Part shown: piece after piece, positions 54,186 through 64,000 of the stretch | Numbering within the stretch: the stretch's first letter is position 1 | Layout: each line of letters starts with the position of its first letter | From: Pseudocercospora fijiensis CIRAD86 | Lineage: Eukaryota; Ascomycota; Dothideomycetes; Mycosphaerellales; Mycosphaerellaceae | Assembly: GCF_000340215.1 (NCBI RefSeq) | Contig: NW_006921537.1 | Span: 2,524,120 to 2,588,119, forward strand | DNA length: 64,000 bases | Reading direction: 5' to 3' | Position numbers and translations under genes: made by a program | The notes under the pieces: model-generated | Databases searched by the model: none | Told to the model about the DNA's origin: nothing | Seen by the model: only the letters and a program-made list of their open reading frames with translations

Positions 54186-54869
54186 CTATAGCTAGTACGA
54201 ATATAATATTTACTTACTATTACTCCTTAATAGTACGAAGTGTCGCCTATCTTTAGAAGACCTTAGACTCTTATATTAGAGATACCGCCGTCTTGCTAGT
54301 AGTACGTAGACCTACCTAAAATGTGCTATAGATTGCCGTATAAGTAATCTAAGAATTACGAAGCGGCCGCTCGTAGGTATAATATAAATATTAGAAAGTT
54401 AGGCATCTAGGTATACCCGGGTTTTTAATTTCTACTAATTATAGCGAAGGTTAGGTACTATAAACTAAAAGAGATATAGTTAAAAGTTAGAGCCTAAGGT
54501 ATCTAGCATTTTGATTTCTACTAATTAGAGCGCGCTAAGAAATCGGACTACGTAGTATAACCTACGAGCGGGCTCCCCTTAGTTACCTAACCTTCGCTAT
54601 ACTTCGGGAGGTACTAGAGGTTACCCGCTTTATAAATTATAGTATTCGAGCTACGCTACGCCTATAGACGCCGTACTACGTAGGATCTATACTAGTCTAT
54701 ATTAAGCGCTCGCTCGAGCCTATTAAGAAGGTCTACTAATATATCCGCTATATATCCTAATAGGTAGTAAAGCGCTAGAATCGCCTTATAGTACGCGTCT
54801 ACTATAGTACTTAATTAACGACTTCTCGACGCCTCTACTAACCTTATCGGATCGCTATAATAGTACTAT
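54186..54869. repeat. RIPed repeat DNA with short inverted and direct repeats
   Basis: No coding domain. Related inverted pairs are visible: GCCGCTCGTAGGTATA near 54,366 against TATAACCTACGAGCGG near 54,556, and TAGCGAAGGTTAGGTA near 54,443 against TACCTAACCTTCGCTA near 54,583. ATTTCTACTAATTA is also present twice in direct orientation. The pairs interleave and do not nest, so this is not a simple hairpin. It may be an LTR or terminal part of the gag-protease element that follows. Confidence 0.4.
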
Positions 54870-57170
54870 AATACCCGTTATCCCTAAGACCGCCGAAGAA
54901 CTCGTAGCTATTCTAAACGGTACGCCTATAGATACCCTATATACCTAGTTTTACCGCTGCCTTATTAACTACGAGATCTAGCTCCTAGACCTTAAGAACT
55001 AATATATCGATACCGAGAGTAGACGCGTAGATACTAAGAATATAGTAGTAGCCGCTAATACTAGTACTATAGACAAACAGACGTAATATAATAATATAAT
55101 TTAGGTATATAACGACTGCGTAGCATACCTATAGAAGTAGTTTAACGACGCGAACGTAGAGGTCTAACGCCTTAATAGAGTCTTAGCTCGAGGAGGAGGC
55201 AGACTATAGCAATAATTCGGCTTTACGTAATAGTAGAAGAAGTCCGAGAAGTTACTAGACCTAGAAAAGTATAACGGAGATAGTAAGTCGGCGCTTAAGG
55301 TATAGATAATCGGTATCTTTCTTAAGCTTACTAGTAATACCGATCGATATCCGATACTAGAAAGCTAGTTGTCTTATATATATAGCCTATTAGGACTAAA
55401 AGCTCGTCTTATCTTAGTTTACTATATCGATATCGACTGCTCGAGTAGTATACCGCGTATTACTTTTAAGCTTAACTTAACCGCTAAGTTTAAGCGGGTC
55501 TTAGTTAATGCCTTCGGAGATACTAACGAGGAGGGTATAGCTCTTACGAAGCTTAAAGCACTAAAGTAGGATAGTAAGGAGTTCTCGTACTATCGTACTA
55601 AGTTTAATACCTTAAATCCTCTCGTAGGCTATACTAGCGTTACGAAGAAGGAGGAGTTCCGCGAGGGATTAAGTAAAGAGCTACGCGATACTTAGTCTAA
55701 CTAGTAGGATACAAATCTCTTATCCTTTAATAATATCTATAAGCGCTTAGAGCTACTCGATTATTCTATTCGTAAGCGTAAGGCTAAAGTAAAGTCGTCT
55801 AGTACGTAGTATAGCTAGTTCTCGACCCCTTCTAACTCTAATACAAGTAATAAGTCTAACTAGTTAAGCTCTAACTACGGTAATAATAATAGCTATAGCT
55901 CTACTTTATAGCCTCGTCTACTCCCTCCGAACTCGTAGCGTCTATCTATACTAGCGCCGGCCGTATAGAACCTAGTCGCTAGTTCTAGTAGCACTTCGAT
56001 AACCTCTAATAGTAGCGACGCGATAGACCTCTCTACGATAAATAGTAAGCGTCCCCTACTTACTTAAGAAGAGCGTAACGAGCGCTACCGAAAGAACCTT
56101 TATAGATACTATAGCGGAGCTAGTTACTAGAAGAGCGCCTACCTAAATACCTATAAAGGCTATACTACTAATATCTCGGCTATAGCTAACGGCGACGTCT
56201 CGTATAACTCTACTAATAGCGATATCGTCTCTATTTACGGAGGCGTACTAATTTAGGAAAACTCTTAGTCTCTAAGCAAAGTCGCTCTTAGAGACCCTTT
56301 AACGATAGTTACCTAGTTTAGTAAATACTAGTACTTCCTTCTAATTATACACTTTGCGTTACTTTAGAGCGTTTAGCACCTTGTCTATAGAGATACCTAT
56401 AGTAGCATTATTACAAGACCTACGATTCTAATAATAATATCCCTTCGTAGAAGTTATATAATAAAGATTTACTTCGTATTAGCTCGCTAGCACTTAGGAA
56501 GGATTATTATCCCCTACTAGATAAAAAGCATTTAGTTCTACCCTATACTATATCTACCTCTAATTTAATAGAATATATATCCTATAGTATACTCGATCTT
56601 AGCTATACTAGCTACTCTTTTATAGATATTAACTACGCGTAAGACTTTAATCTACCTACGTTCGAGATACTACCTCGTTAACTCGAAGCCTTTAATAGCA
56701 TAGCTATAGTACCCGTTACTTAGACAGCTCGTGCTACTCTAAATATCTAAGGATATCGCGAATATATTATATTCTACTTAACTAAGCTAGGTTACTACCC
56801 GATTATATTAGGTAAACTATAGCTTAAGTAATACGCTCCTCGTATAAAATTTAACTAGGACGTTATCCTATTCGACTCTAATTATTGTCGCTAATACTAT
56901 AATAAACACTACGCTTAAATTCGCGTAGCGGGTATCGTGCCCGATAAGGAGCAACGAGAAACTACTAATAGCGGTTTATTGCTACTAACGCCGATAGAGA
57001 AACCTTAGCTATATAACCTAGAGCTATTAAAAATAAGGCACTAGGAATTTCGCGATACTATAAGCCGCTTAGTAATACCCTTCCGACTACCGCCTATACT
57101 ACCTCTAACCTATAAACTAAGTAAGAACCGAGACGACGACTTTAGCGATAAGGAACCTACGTTACGAAAA
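54870..57170 (+). pseudogene. Ty3/gypsy-type gag-protease relic without reverse transcriptase
   Basis: Gag frame with only RIP-type stops from about 54,870: a coiled-coil-like N-terminus (for example NDCVAYL and NDANVEV), then DLEKYNGDSKSALKV near 55,258 and the retrotransposon gag block near 55,370-55,700 (SYIYSLLGLKARLILVYYID, FKRVLVNAFGDTNEEG, ALTKLKALK, FREGLSKELRDT). A Ser/Asn-rich linker and a CCHC-like knuckle near 56,100-56,150 follow. A second frame to about 57,170 has the features of an aspartyl-protease region and its tail (LGYYPIILGKL, IKFN, DVILFDSNYC, RVAGIVPDKEQ). Nothing resembling reverse transcriptase follows. It is a different family from G1 and G2. It may be a non-autonomous element or a truncated one; LTRs were not found. 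Confidence 0.7.
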
Positions 57171-57174
57171 CTTT

Positions 57175-57332
57175 TTTTCTAATCGCGTCGATCCTGTTAA
57201 TCCTGTCGATCCTAAGCGATTCTAAGCGATCCTAAGCGATCCTAAGCGACCGAGTCGCGACCCGACTTGTGCCTGGATCGCTTAGGATCGATAGGATCGA
57301 TAGGATCGACGCGATCGATAGGATCGATACGG
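57175..57332. repeat. Inverted repeat built of GATCCTA/TAGGATC units
   Basis: Left arm near 57,182-57,221 starts ATCGCGTCGATCCT and ends CCTAAGCGAT; the right arm near 57,275-57,320 is its near-perfect reverse complement (ATCGCTTAGGATCG to GATCGACGCGAT). Between them CCTAAGCGAT is repeated about four times and a palindromic GAGTCGCGACCCGACTT lies at the centre. It sits between the gag-protease relic and the Plavaka relic. Confidence 0.75.
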
Positions 57333-57639
57333 TAAATTTTTGTATATATAGGATCGCTCTAGGTCGCTCGCAGTCGCAGTCGTTAGTAGTGTTTATACTA
57401 TTCGTATAGTGCTATATTAATACTTATCGACTCGTCGACTCGGTCGTATTAGTCGACTCGGTCTAAACTAGAATATACTAGTAGTACTACAGTTTTAAGT
57501 ATATTACTATTATATTAACCGTCGTTACTATATGTCGCTATATCCTGTCTTATACGTTCTCTATAAACTATAAAATCATTCTTCGCCGCCTTAGTATTAT
57601 TATACTCTATGTTTCAGAGGTGCGATTTCTATATACTCT
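57333..57639. other. RIPed spacer, nothing recognised
   Basis: TpA-rich DNA with several GTCGACTCGGTC-like repeats near 57,430-57,470 and no coding signal. Confidence 0.4.
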
Positions 57640-60600
57640 ATATAGTACGTTGCCTTTTTATTACTCGCCCGTAAGCCTTTATAGCTCGCATTTCCTTATC
57701 CTCCTACTCCTCGTCGTAAATTGTATTATACGTCTCGAAATTAACTATACTGTTAATATAGCGAGTCCTATACGGGGCGCCTTCGTCTACGGGTATAGCG
57801 TACAATGTGTAATAGACTAGTAGTAGGCTATATACCCGTCGCCCTTTAAGTCTACTATAGTATAGTAAAAAACGCCGTAGCCGGATTGTCGTTAGACTAT
57901 ACGTATCCTTGTACTCGCTCTTATCGTTAATATAGTCGTAAAGCTTAACAAAAACGCCTATAACGGGCCTCCGTTTCGTCCTAAGCCCCTTCCTATATTT
58001 GATTCCTATTTCTATATTAATCGAGATTACGTACTTTAGTTAAGCTAGTAGGCGACCGCCGAATCGAACCGCTGATTTATTAGGTGTTTCTATACAATTA
58101 ACTTTGTATTCCTATACCTATATGAAATTATAACGTCTGTTACCGTAGAGCCCCTCCTAGTTTAGTATATATCTCGCGAAGTCGGCTACTACTACGTTAG
58201 GATGTTCTATATCCTTACCTATAGGCTTCTAGCATCGGATTCTACCGTAGAAGCAGATCTCTATATCTAGGACGTATATACAGTCCGTTATAATGTCGTT
58301 AGGGTCGGCTACGGTGCTTAGTGCGCTATTCTTATCGTAGGCACCCTATTGCTATACGAATACCGCAATCGCTTATTAGAAGTCGCGACCTAAGTTCTCT
58401 TCTATTGCAGCTATAGCCTCCCTTATCGTAATCTACTTAACCGATTTCTTTCCGTCCCTCTGTTTCTTAGGCTAGTATCCTAGGATGTCCTCTACTAGCC
58501 GTACTATAGTTAGTATTATTAGCTGTTGCGTATACTCCTTAACAGTGCGAGTATTTATAGGGATTACTATATATTCTTTGTCGTCTTCGGCCTGTATATT
58601 TAATCTATTAGTATCGCTATCTAGTATACTTTCTTCCTCGCTAGGCTTCTTGTTTGTTAGCCGAAATGCAAGCTTTAGTAGTTTATAGTGTTTGTGCTCG
58701 AAATGGCTAGTATTTAAGTCTAGAAGATTGCCGAACGTCTTAATATAGCTTAGGGTATGTGTTATACCGTAGAATTTCGGTATATTAAAGTGCCCTTCTA
58801 TTTATGTTATTATTAGCTCGTTAGCTTCGTCGTCCTCGTCTGTTATAACCGTATCGTCGTTATTTAGGTCGTTCGTTCTTCGCGTAGCAGCCTTCGCCTC
58901 CCGCTAGGCCCTCTTCTATACCTTTATTACCCTATATAGGCGAAACACATTCTTCTATTTGTTTATCCGGTACAATGCTATCCTAAGATACTTAACTATT
59001 TCGTCGTTATAGCATCTATATATCGCTAGAACGGTAAAGTCTACTAGTGTACGCAGAAATCTTATCGCCTACAGTTAACGGACCTCTTCGAGTAGTAGTA
59101 TAAATACAACTAATAAGACTCGTAGGACGCTTTGCTACTCTTAGCCTATTTACTAAGTAACTGCTAAGTAGTAGCAGAACTTGCGAAGATTAGTATATAC
59201 GGGCATATACGCGAACCGTCTGTCTAGTATCGTATCGATAATCCCTTATACTACTGTTTTCCCTAGCTTTCTTATTTTAGTAGATAGGCCCCTATTCGGG
59301 GTCGAGTCGGTAACTAGTCGGTATCTCCTCGTTTTTATATAGCTTATCTTGTCTACTAGTAGGTCCGTAGTCTATTGGATTGCGTATATTAGCACTCCTT
59401 TTAGTAGCTAGTATAAGTATGTCTACTACTAAAGACCGGTATATATCGACGTGTTTCTAGCGCTATATAAAGCAATCGATATCGTAGACGTTCTACGGAT
59501 CCTTCGCTATATATTCGCCTTTGCGTTGCCTTAGATGTCGCTGCTTCGTAGATTCGTATAACCGCTATTCTGCTATAATATCGAGGTGCTCTCGTTCTAT
59601 CGGGTACACTAGGCAACTTAGGCAATATATATTTGTCTTAACTCCGGTAATTGCAACTTGCTCTTTATAGTCTACTAACATTACTGCTAAGATTGGAAAG
59701 CACCTGCGCGTCGCGCTATCTGCGTATATAATGTCCTAGCCCTCGCCGTCGGCCGCTTTTATAGCGGAGCGAAATATATATACTATCGACATATAATATA
59801 TACTGTTTTTAGTGAAACTATCGCTATCCTTAACGACCGGCAGTAGTCCTAGTAAGATCGTACCGGGTCTATTGTTCGCGTTGCGTACTCGTACGTATAG
59901 GTTTCCGATAGTAAGGTACACAGGGTATGCTATTAAGTTACCTTAGTAGTTAGTTATCTACGTTTTATCGGTTAATACGATTAGAGGTACGATCGTTACG
60001 CCGTCTATGTTTATCTTGCTCTAGGTATCCTACTACTAGTCTGCTAACGCTATATTAGAGTAGATTCGCCGTAGTAGGTCGTTAGTCGTCTACGCTCGAT
60101 ATAGCTTATATACTAGATTATTCCTAAAGCTACTATAACCTATTAAGAACATTACTGCTTTCTTAACGGATCGGTATCGCAGTACTAGCTCCGTACTACC
60201 GCAACCCGTTCGACTTGTCGGAAGGCATAGCTTTCGAACCTTTATTTAACCTAATGCCCTTAATAGTAGTATACCGCCGGCTCGCAGTTTCGACGTTATA
60301 GCCTTTATACTTTTCTAGCTTAGTAGATCGTACAGTAGTACTAGCCTCTCGTCTTCGAAAAGCCTCGCAATTGTATATCCGGATATTCTCTCTCTCTTTA
60401 AGAATTGCGTAAAGCTTATATCGAATAGTAACTTAAATGTTCCGTACTCGCCCGAAGTATCTTATGTTCGTATTTTAACGCTGCTTATAGATTAGGCGCT
60501 TGTATTTACTCTACTATACTAAACTGTAATTATACTATACCTAGCTATAGGCTTGCTAGCGGTACGGCTAGTGTATTCGGTAAATATATCGATATTATCC

Positions 60601-61097
60601 GCGGTATAGTAGCCTTTTAGTATTAGCCGTAATCTTATTGACTTCTAGCTTCCTAGCGTTATTGTCGTTCCGGCGGCAGTTGCCTATACGCTTTCTATTT
60701 CGTCTTCGTCCGCTAGGCTATCCTATATATCGAATTCCGGTAATTTAAGATATCTATCCTATTTAATACTATCTATACTTCCCTTGTCTTCCTATAGCGC
60801 TAGTACTATTAGCGTTAATATCGTTACTAGAATAGCTTCTATTGTGCCTTCTTTATTTACGTCTTGCTATATGCCTTCTAGTATCGATCTGTCGTCGGCT
60901 TGTTCGGCGCTCTAGTTACTACCTTAGATCGTATATAAGTCAAGTCGGGCTCGCTTCGCGGCATTGTTTGTAGTAGAATCGTGCTCGGCAAATTCTTTTA
61001 GTACGACGCGTTTCTCGCACTTGTTTCTATATTGCTTATAGCTATAGGAGCTTTTAAGTAGCCGGTTATATAACCTGCATTCGATATAGTAAGACAT
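57640..61097 (-). pseudogene. Plavaka-type transposase relic
   Basis: Minus-strand transposase of the Plavaka group (KDZ/CMC-related DNA transposons of fungi). The ATG at 61,097 opens a finger-like N-terminus (C-x2-Y-N-R-x-L-K, then Y-K-Q-Y-R-N-K-C; a C2H2-type pattern with Cys/His changed to Tyr). The central block near 59,921-59,590 matches the family closely: MYLTIGNLYVRVRNANNRPG, GLLPVVKDSD, then RRCFPILAVMLVDYKEQVAI and the C-x-x-C region that follows. A downstream block near 58,780-58,620 (FNIPKFYGITHT, SYIKTFGNLLDLNTSHFEHK) matches the family's K-x-H-x-x-x-H-x-x-x-x-I-x-x-F-G and E-x-x-H-x-x-H segment. Stops are RIP-type throughout. Element ends were not determined. Confidence 0.82.
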
Positions 61098-62169
61098 TAC
61101 TATATATATAGTTGGCTTTCGATGATAGGCGCTAGTGCTATAGCTACTATAGGGTTGCCGTATATCGACGTATACGAAGTTACTAAGGCTCTACTACTAC
61201 GAAGTTAGGTATAAGTCGGGGTCCGACTCGATATCGATTCGTAGCCCGCGGATTCGGCAAAATCTCGGCTTTATCCCGTTCGATTATACTAACTTAATAT
61301 TACTCTACTAGCGCCTCTTGCGATAATATTTAAATACTGATTTGTATACCGACTCGCCGTCCGACTCGGCTACTAGTTAGGACTAATCGGAAAATTAATA
61401 CTAAATATAAACGACCGTACTACACTTCGACTAGACTTCTACGTTACTTCTAACGCCCTAAGGCCTATATATTATACCGTAAAATGCGTTGTATATGTTT
61501 AATTCTATATACGTATAGGAGTAGCATTGCTCCGGTTTAATACTGCCCCGTAGCATTATTAATCACGTTAAATTCGCCTAGTACTACTAAGGCTTGCTCT
61601 AGTTATATTATAGCTAGGTTGTATTCCTAAGCAAAGTAAACGAATAGCGCTCGAGTAACTGCTAGTGAGTATTACTTAGCCGACTTAGTAACGACGTCGT
61701 TTAAGGCGGCATCTAATAAGCGGTTTATATTAAATCTAAGGCCTCTAAGACTCGTAGCAGTTACGACTACCCTATCGGTGCGCCTATTAGATAGAAGTAT
61801 AAAGCCTTATCCTGTCGACTCTATTTGATTTTCACACACACGCCATTACACATACGCTATTATATATACGCTATTATATAGACCTATACGCCGACTTATT
61901 AATATTAACCTATGTCTTAACCTCTAGCGTAGCTAAGTATCGGGTCTCGCGTCGCTCTAGGGATAGTGCGCTAGTTATCCGCTCCCTAGCTAATAGCACT
62001 ATTCTATTAGCTAGAGCCCGCGGCTCTAACCCGCTTTAGGGTTCTAGGTATTAAGGTCGGCTAGGTATGTTTCCGGTCGGGGTCGAATTGCCCTTATACT
62101 AGACTATATCTTCGACGTAGCGAGATCTAGAGCTAATCGTGTCGATGTAGGTGCTTTAGCCGGGTGTTA
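61098..62169. other. RIPed repeat DNA, unassigned
   Basis: Upstream of the Plavaka gene; it may hold that element's 5' non-coding part and terminal repeat. A short run of related units (TATACGCTATTATATA) lies near 61,850-61,880. No domain recognised on either strand. Confidence 0.35.
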
Positions 62170-62690
62170 CCTACTCGCTCGCCTACACTTAATAGGATAT
62201 TATAGGTTATAACCTAGAGTTAATCGGCTTTCTATACTAGCAGGCCGGGGAGGGTAATAATGCTCGCGTCTACTGTTTTCTAGTCGGTAGCAATTACACT
62301 ACTACTAGTGCCTCTTTCTATTTTATAGGCTAGTTCGCTAACAAGGATTTGCTACTCGATCGCTCGTACCTAGAAGACTAGTTTGCATACCTCCTATGCG
62401 ATCTAGTTCTAGCTAATACTAAGCTCGCCGACTATATTATGTTTCCGGACGGCAGTATATTAGACTAGGACGCTAGTAAGGATCGTGCTATTGCTTTAGT
62501 CCGCGGCGTAGATAAGCAGTATATCGATAGTGTCTAGAGAAGTACGTTTTACTATAACTCGAATGTTTAGCTACTACTAACTCTAAGCAGTACGATAAAC
62601 GTTTGCTACGGTCGGCTTAAGGCAGTATTGCATGCTATCGTAGGATAGCGTGCGAGTACTGCTAGTCTAGTATAGACATATGCATTATTT
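62170..62690 (+). pseudogene. Degenerate unknown reading frame
   Basis: A plus-strand frame of about 170 codons broken only by RIP-type stops. Segments include NARVYCFLVGSNYTTTSASF, FANKDLLLDRSYLED, CDLVLANTKLADYIMFPDGS and DASKDRAIALVRGVDKQYID. It looks like a soluble protein and not like a transposase domain I know. It may be cargo or an accessory protein of the adjacent Plavaka-type element, or an RIPed duplicate of a host gene. Confidence 0.4.
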
Positions 62691-63097
62691 ATATATAGGG
62701 TTACTAAGTTCAGGGTCGATTAATAATTTAGGGGCGGATTAATACTACGACTTAGCATCTTAGAGTTAGCCTACACTTTTCGGTAATACTATTAACATAT
62801 TAAACTCATATCCTACTATATTACGATGCTATTTTCTAGTATTACCGTCTTCGTGTTAGACGCTCGGTTAGCGCTAGACTAACCTATATCCTATATACTA
62901 GCGGCAACTACGCCTTCGCGGATTGTCGAATTATATAGAAGTAACTTGAAACATTCCGGTATATATAGCGACTAATTTGATTATAGATACGTATGCCTAT
63001 GCATTTTATCGCGATAGGCCTTAATATAGATTAATGTAGTACCGAAGAGTTTAGCTACTACTAGTTGAAATTATTGTCCTAGCTACTATCCTAGCAT

Positions 63098-63745
63098 TCT
63101 ACTGCTACTACTACTACTACCGACTCGCTATAAATGGCCTACTTAGCCTCGATTCGTATAAGTTCCGCACTGCTTGACTTTCCGATATCTAGTTTCCTTA
63201 TCCGATCTAGCCTCCCGGCTACTAGATCTATATCCTATTACTACTATTACTACTACCGACTTACTACGGATGCCCTACTCGGCCTAGAGTCGCATAAGTT
63301 CCGCACTGCTTTACTTCCCGCTATCTAGTTTCCTTGTCTTATCTAGCCTCCTAGCTACTAGATCTATATCCTATTGCTACTATTACTACTACCGACTCGC
63401 GGCGGATACCCTACTCGGCCTAGAGTCGTATAAGTTCCGCACTGCTTCACTTCCCGCTATCTAGTTTCCTTGTCTTATCTAGCCTCCCGGCTACTAGATC
63501 TATATCCTATTGCTACTATTACTGCTACCGACTCGCGGCGGATAGCCTACTCGGCCTAGAGTCGCACGAGTTCCGCACTGCTTTACTTCCCGCTATCTAG
63601 TTTCCTTGTCCTATCTAGCCTCTCGGCTACTAGATCTATATCCTATTACTACTGTTACTGCTACTAACTCGCGGCGGATAGCCTAATTAGTCTCGACTCG
63701 TACGAGTTCTGCACTGCTTTAGGTCCCGCTATATAGTTTCTTGTC
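63098..63745. repeat. 136-bp tandem repeat array (about 4.8 units)
   Basis: GATCTATATCCTATT recurs at 63,225, 63,361, 63,497 and 63,633, exactly 136 bases apart. Each unit holds a (CTA)n tract, CCGACTCGC, AGTTCCGCACTGCTT, TAGTTTCCTTGTC and CTATCTAGCCT. Units are similar but not identical, with changes mostly C/T or G/A. Flanks to the left (62,691-63,097) and right (63,746-63,874) are RIPed DNA without recognised genes. Confidence 0.93.
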
Positions 63746-63874
63746 TTTTATAGTATCTCGTTGTAATTCTCGGTAGAAGTACTATAGGATTTTCGTCGCC
63801 GTCGTAGTTATACCGTAGTTAACGAAGGTCGAGGCTAATAACGCCGTAGGCTCGGATCTAGTACCGGCATATTA

Positions 63875-64000
63875 AAAGGGTATATAAGGCTGCAATTATT
63901 ATTAAGTAGCTAACCTCTTCGTTATAGGTAGAGCTATTTGCCTTCGCCTATAACGAAGGGATTAGCTACTTAATAATACTTATAGCCTTGTATGCCCTTT
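63875..64000. repeat. Foldback (inverted repeat) sequence, cut by the window edge
   Basis: Arms of 54 bases at 63,875-63,928 and 63,947-64,000 with an 18-base spacer. Arm 1 starts AAAGGGTATATAAGGCT; the reverse complement of arm 2 starts AAAGGGCATACAAGGCT. Mismatches are few, mostly transitions. It could be a foldback MITE or the end of a larger element; sequence outside the window is needed to see the outer boundary. Confidence 0.8.

Overview
The window is nuclear DNA of a filamentous ascomycete (Pezizomycotina; Dothideomycetes would fit, but the sequence does not prove it). Evidence: 49-65 bp introns with GT...AG and CTAAC/CTGA-type branch sites, two Zn2Cys6 regulators, a Ser/Thr-rich secreted protein, and about 55 kb of transposons ruined by repeat-induced point mutation (RIP). 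In the RIPed DNA nearly every CpA/TpG has become TpA, so CAG, CAA and TGG codons read as stops. CpG is kept in most elements, so the DNA is not extremely AT-rich.

Layout. 1-735: unmutated DNA with the first exon of a Zn2Cys6 gene running off the left edge. 736-13.2 kb: a pogo/Fot1-type DNA transposon split by a 9,890-bp hAT element (8-bp target duplication ACTACTAC). 14.2-17.15 kb: a third hAT fragment, an LTR-like piece and a Mutator-like (MULE) transposase relic. 17,151-45,885: a minus-strand Ty3/gypsy chromovirus (G1, target duplication ATATA). Inside it lies a plus-strand relative (G2, 19,323-40,924, target duplication AGTAG), which itself carries a Tad1-like LINE (22,313-27,207, 16-bp duplication) and a second hAT copy (29,499-39,027, duplication GAAGAAC plus one mismatch). 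46.1-54.18 kb: an unmutated gene island with a Ser/Thr-rich secreted protein (minus), a kinesin-10-like motor with a C-terminal helix-hairpin-helix (plus) and a 657-residue Zn2Cys6/fungal-specific transcription factor in five exons (minus). 54.2-64 kb: RIPed DNA again, with a gypsy-type gag-protease relic, a Plavaka-type transposase relic, a 136-bp tandem array and a foldback sequence at the edge.

The most unusual content is the giant hAT element. Besides a BED-finger/hAT transposase it carries two different histone H3-like genes, a basic protein of about 450 residues with no recognised family, and another unknown reading frame, all on the transposase strand. One H3 gene keeps the lysine spacing of the H3 tail (positions matching K9, K14, K18, K23 and K27) and an intron at the start of the histone fold. 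Five of the element's six inferred introns carry GCCGGC motifs, which also mark its intergenic spacers. The two full copies have the same length once a 361-bp tandem duplication in copy 1 is subtracted (9,890 - 361 = 9,529).

The host genes of the island do not form an evident pathway: a wall or secreted protein, a mitotic motor and a regulator of unknown targets, enclosed on both sides by transposon graveyards.
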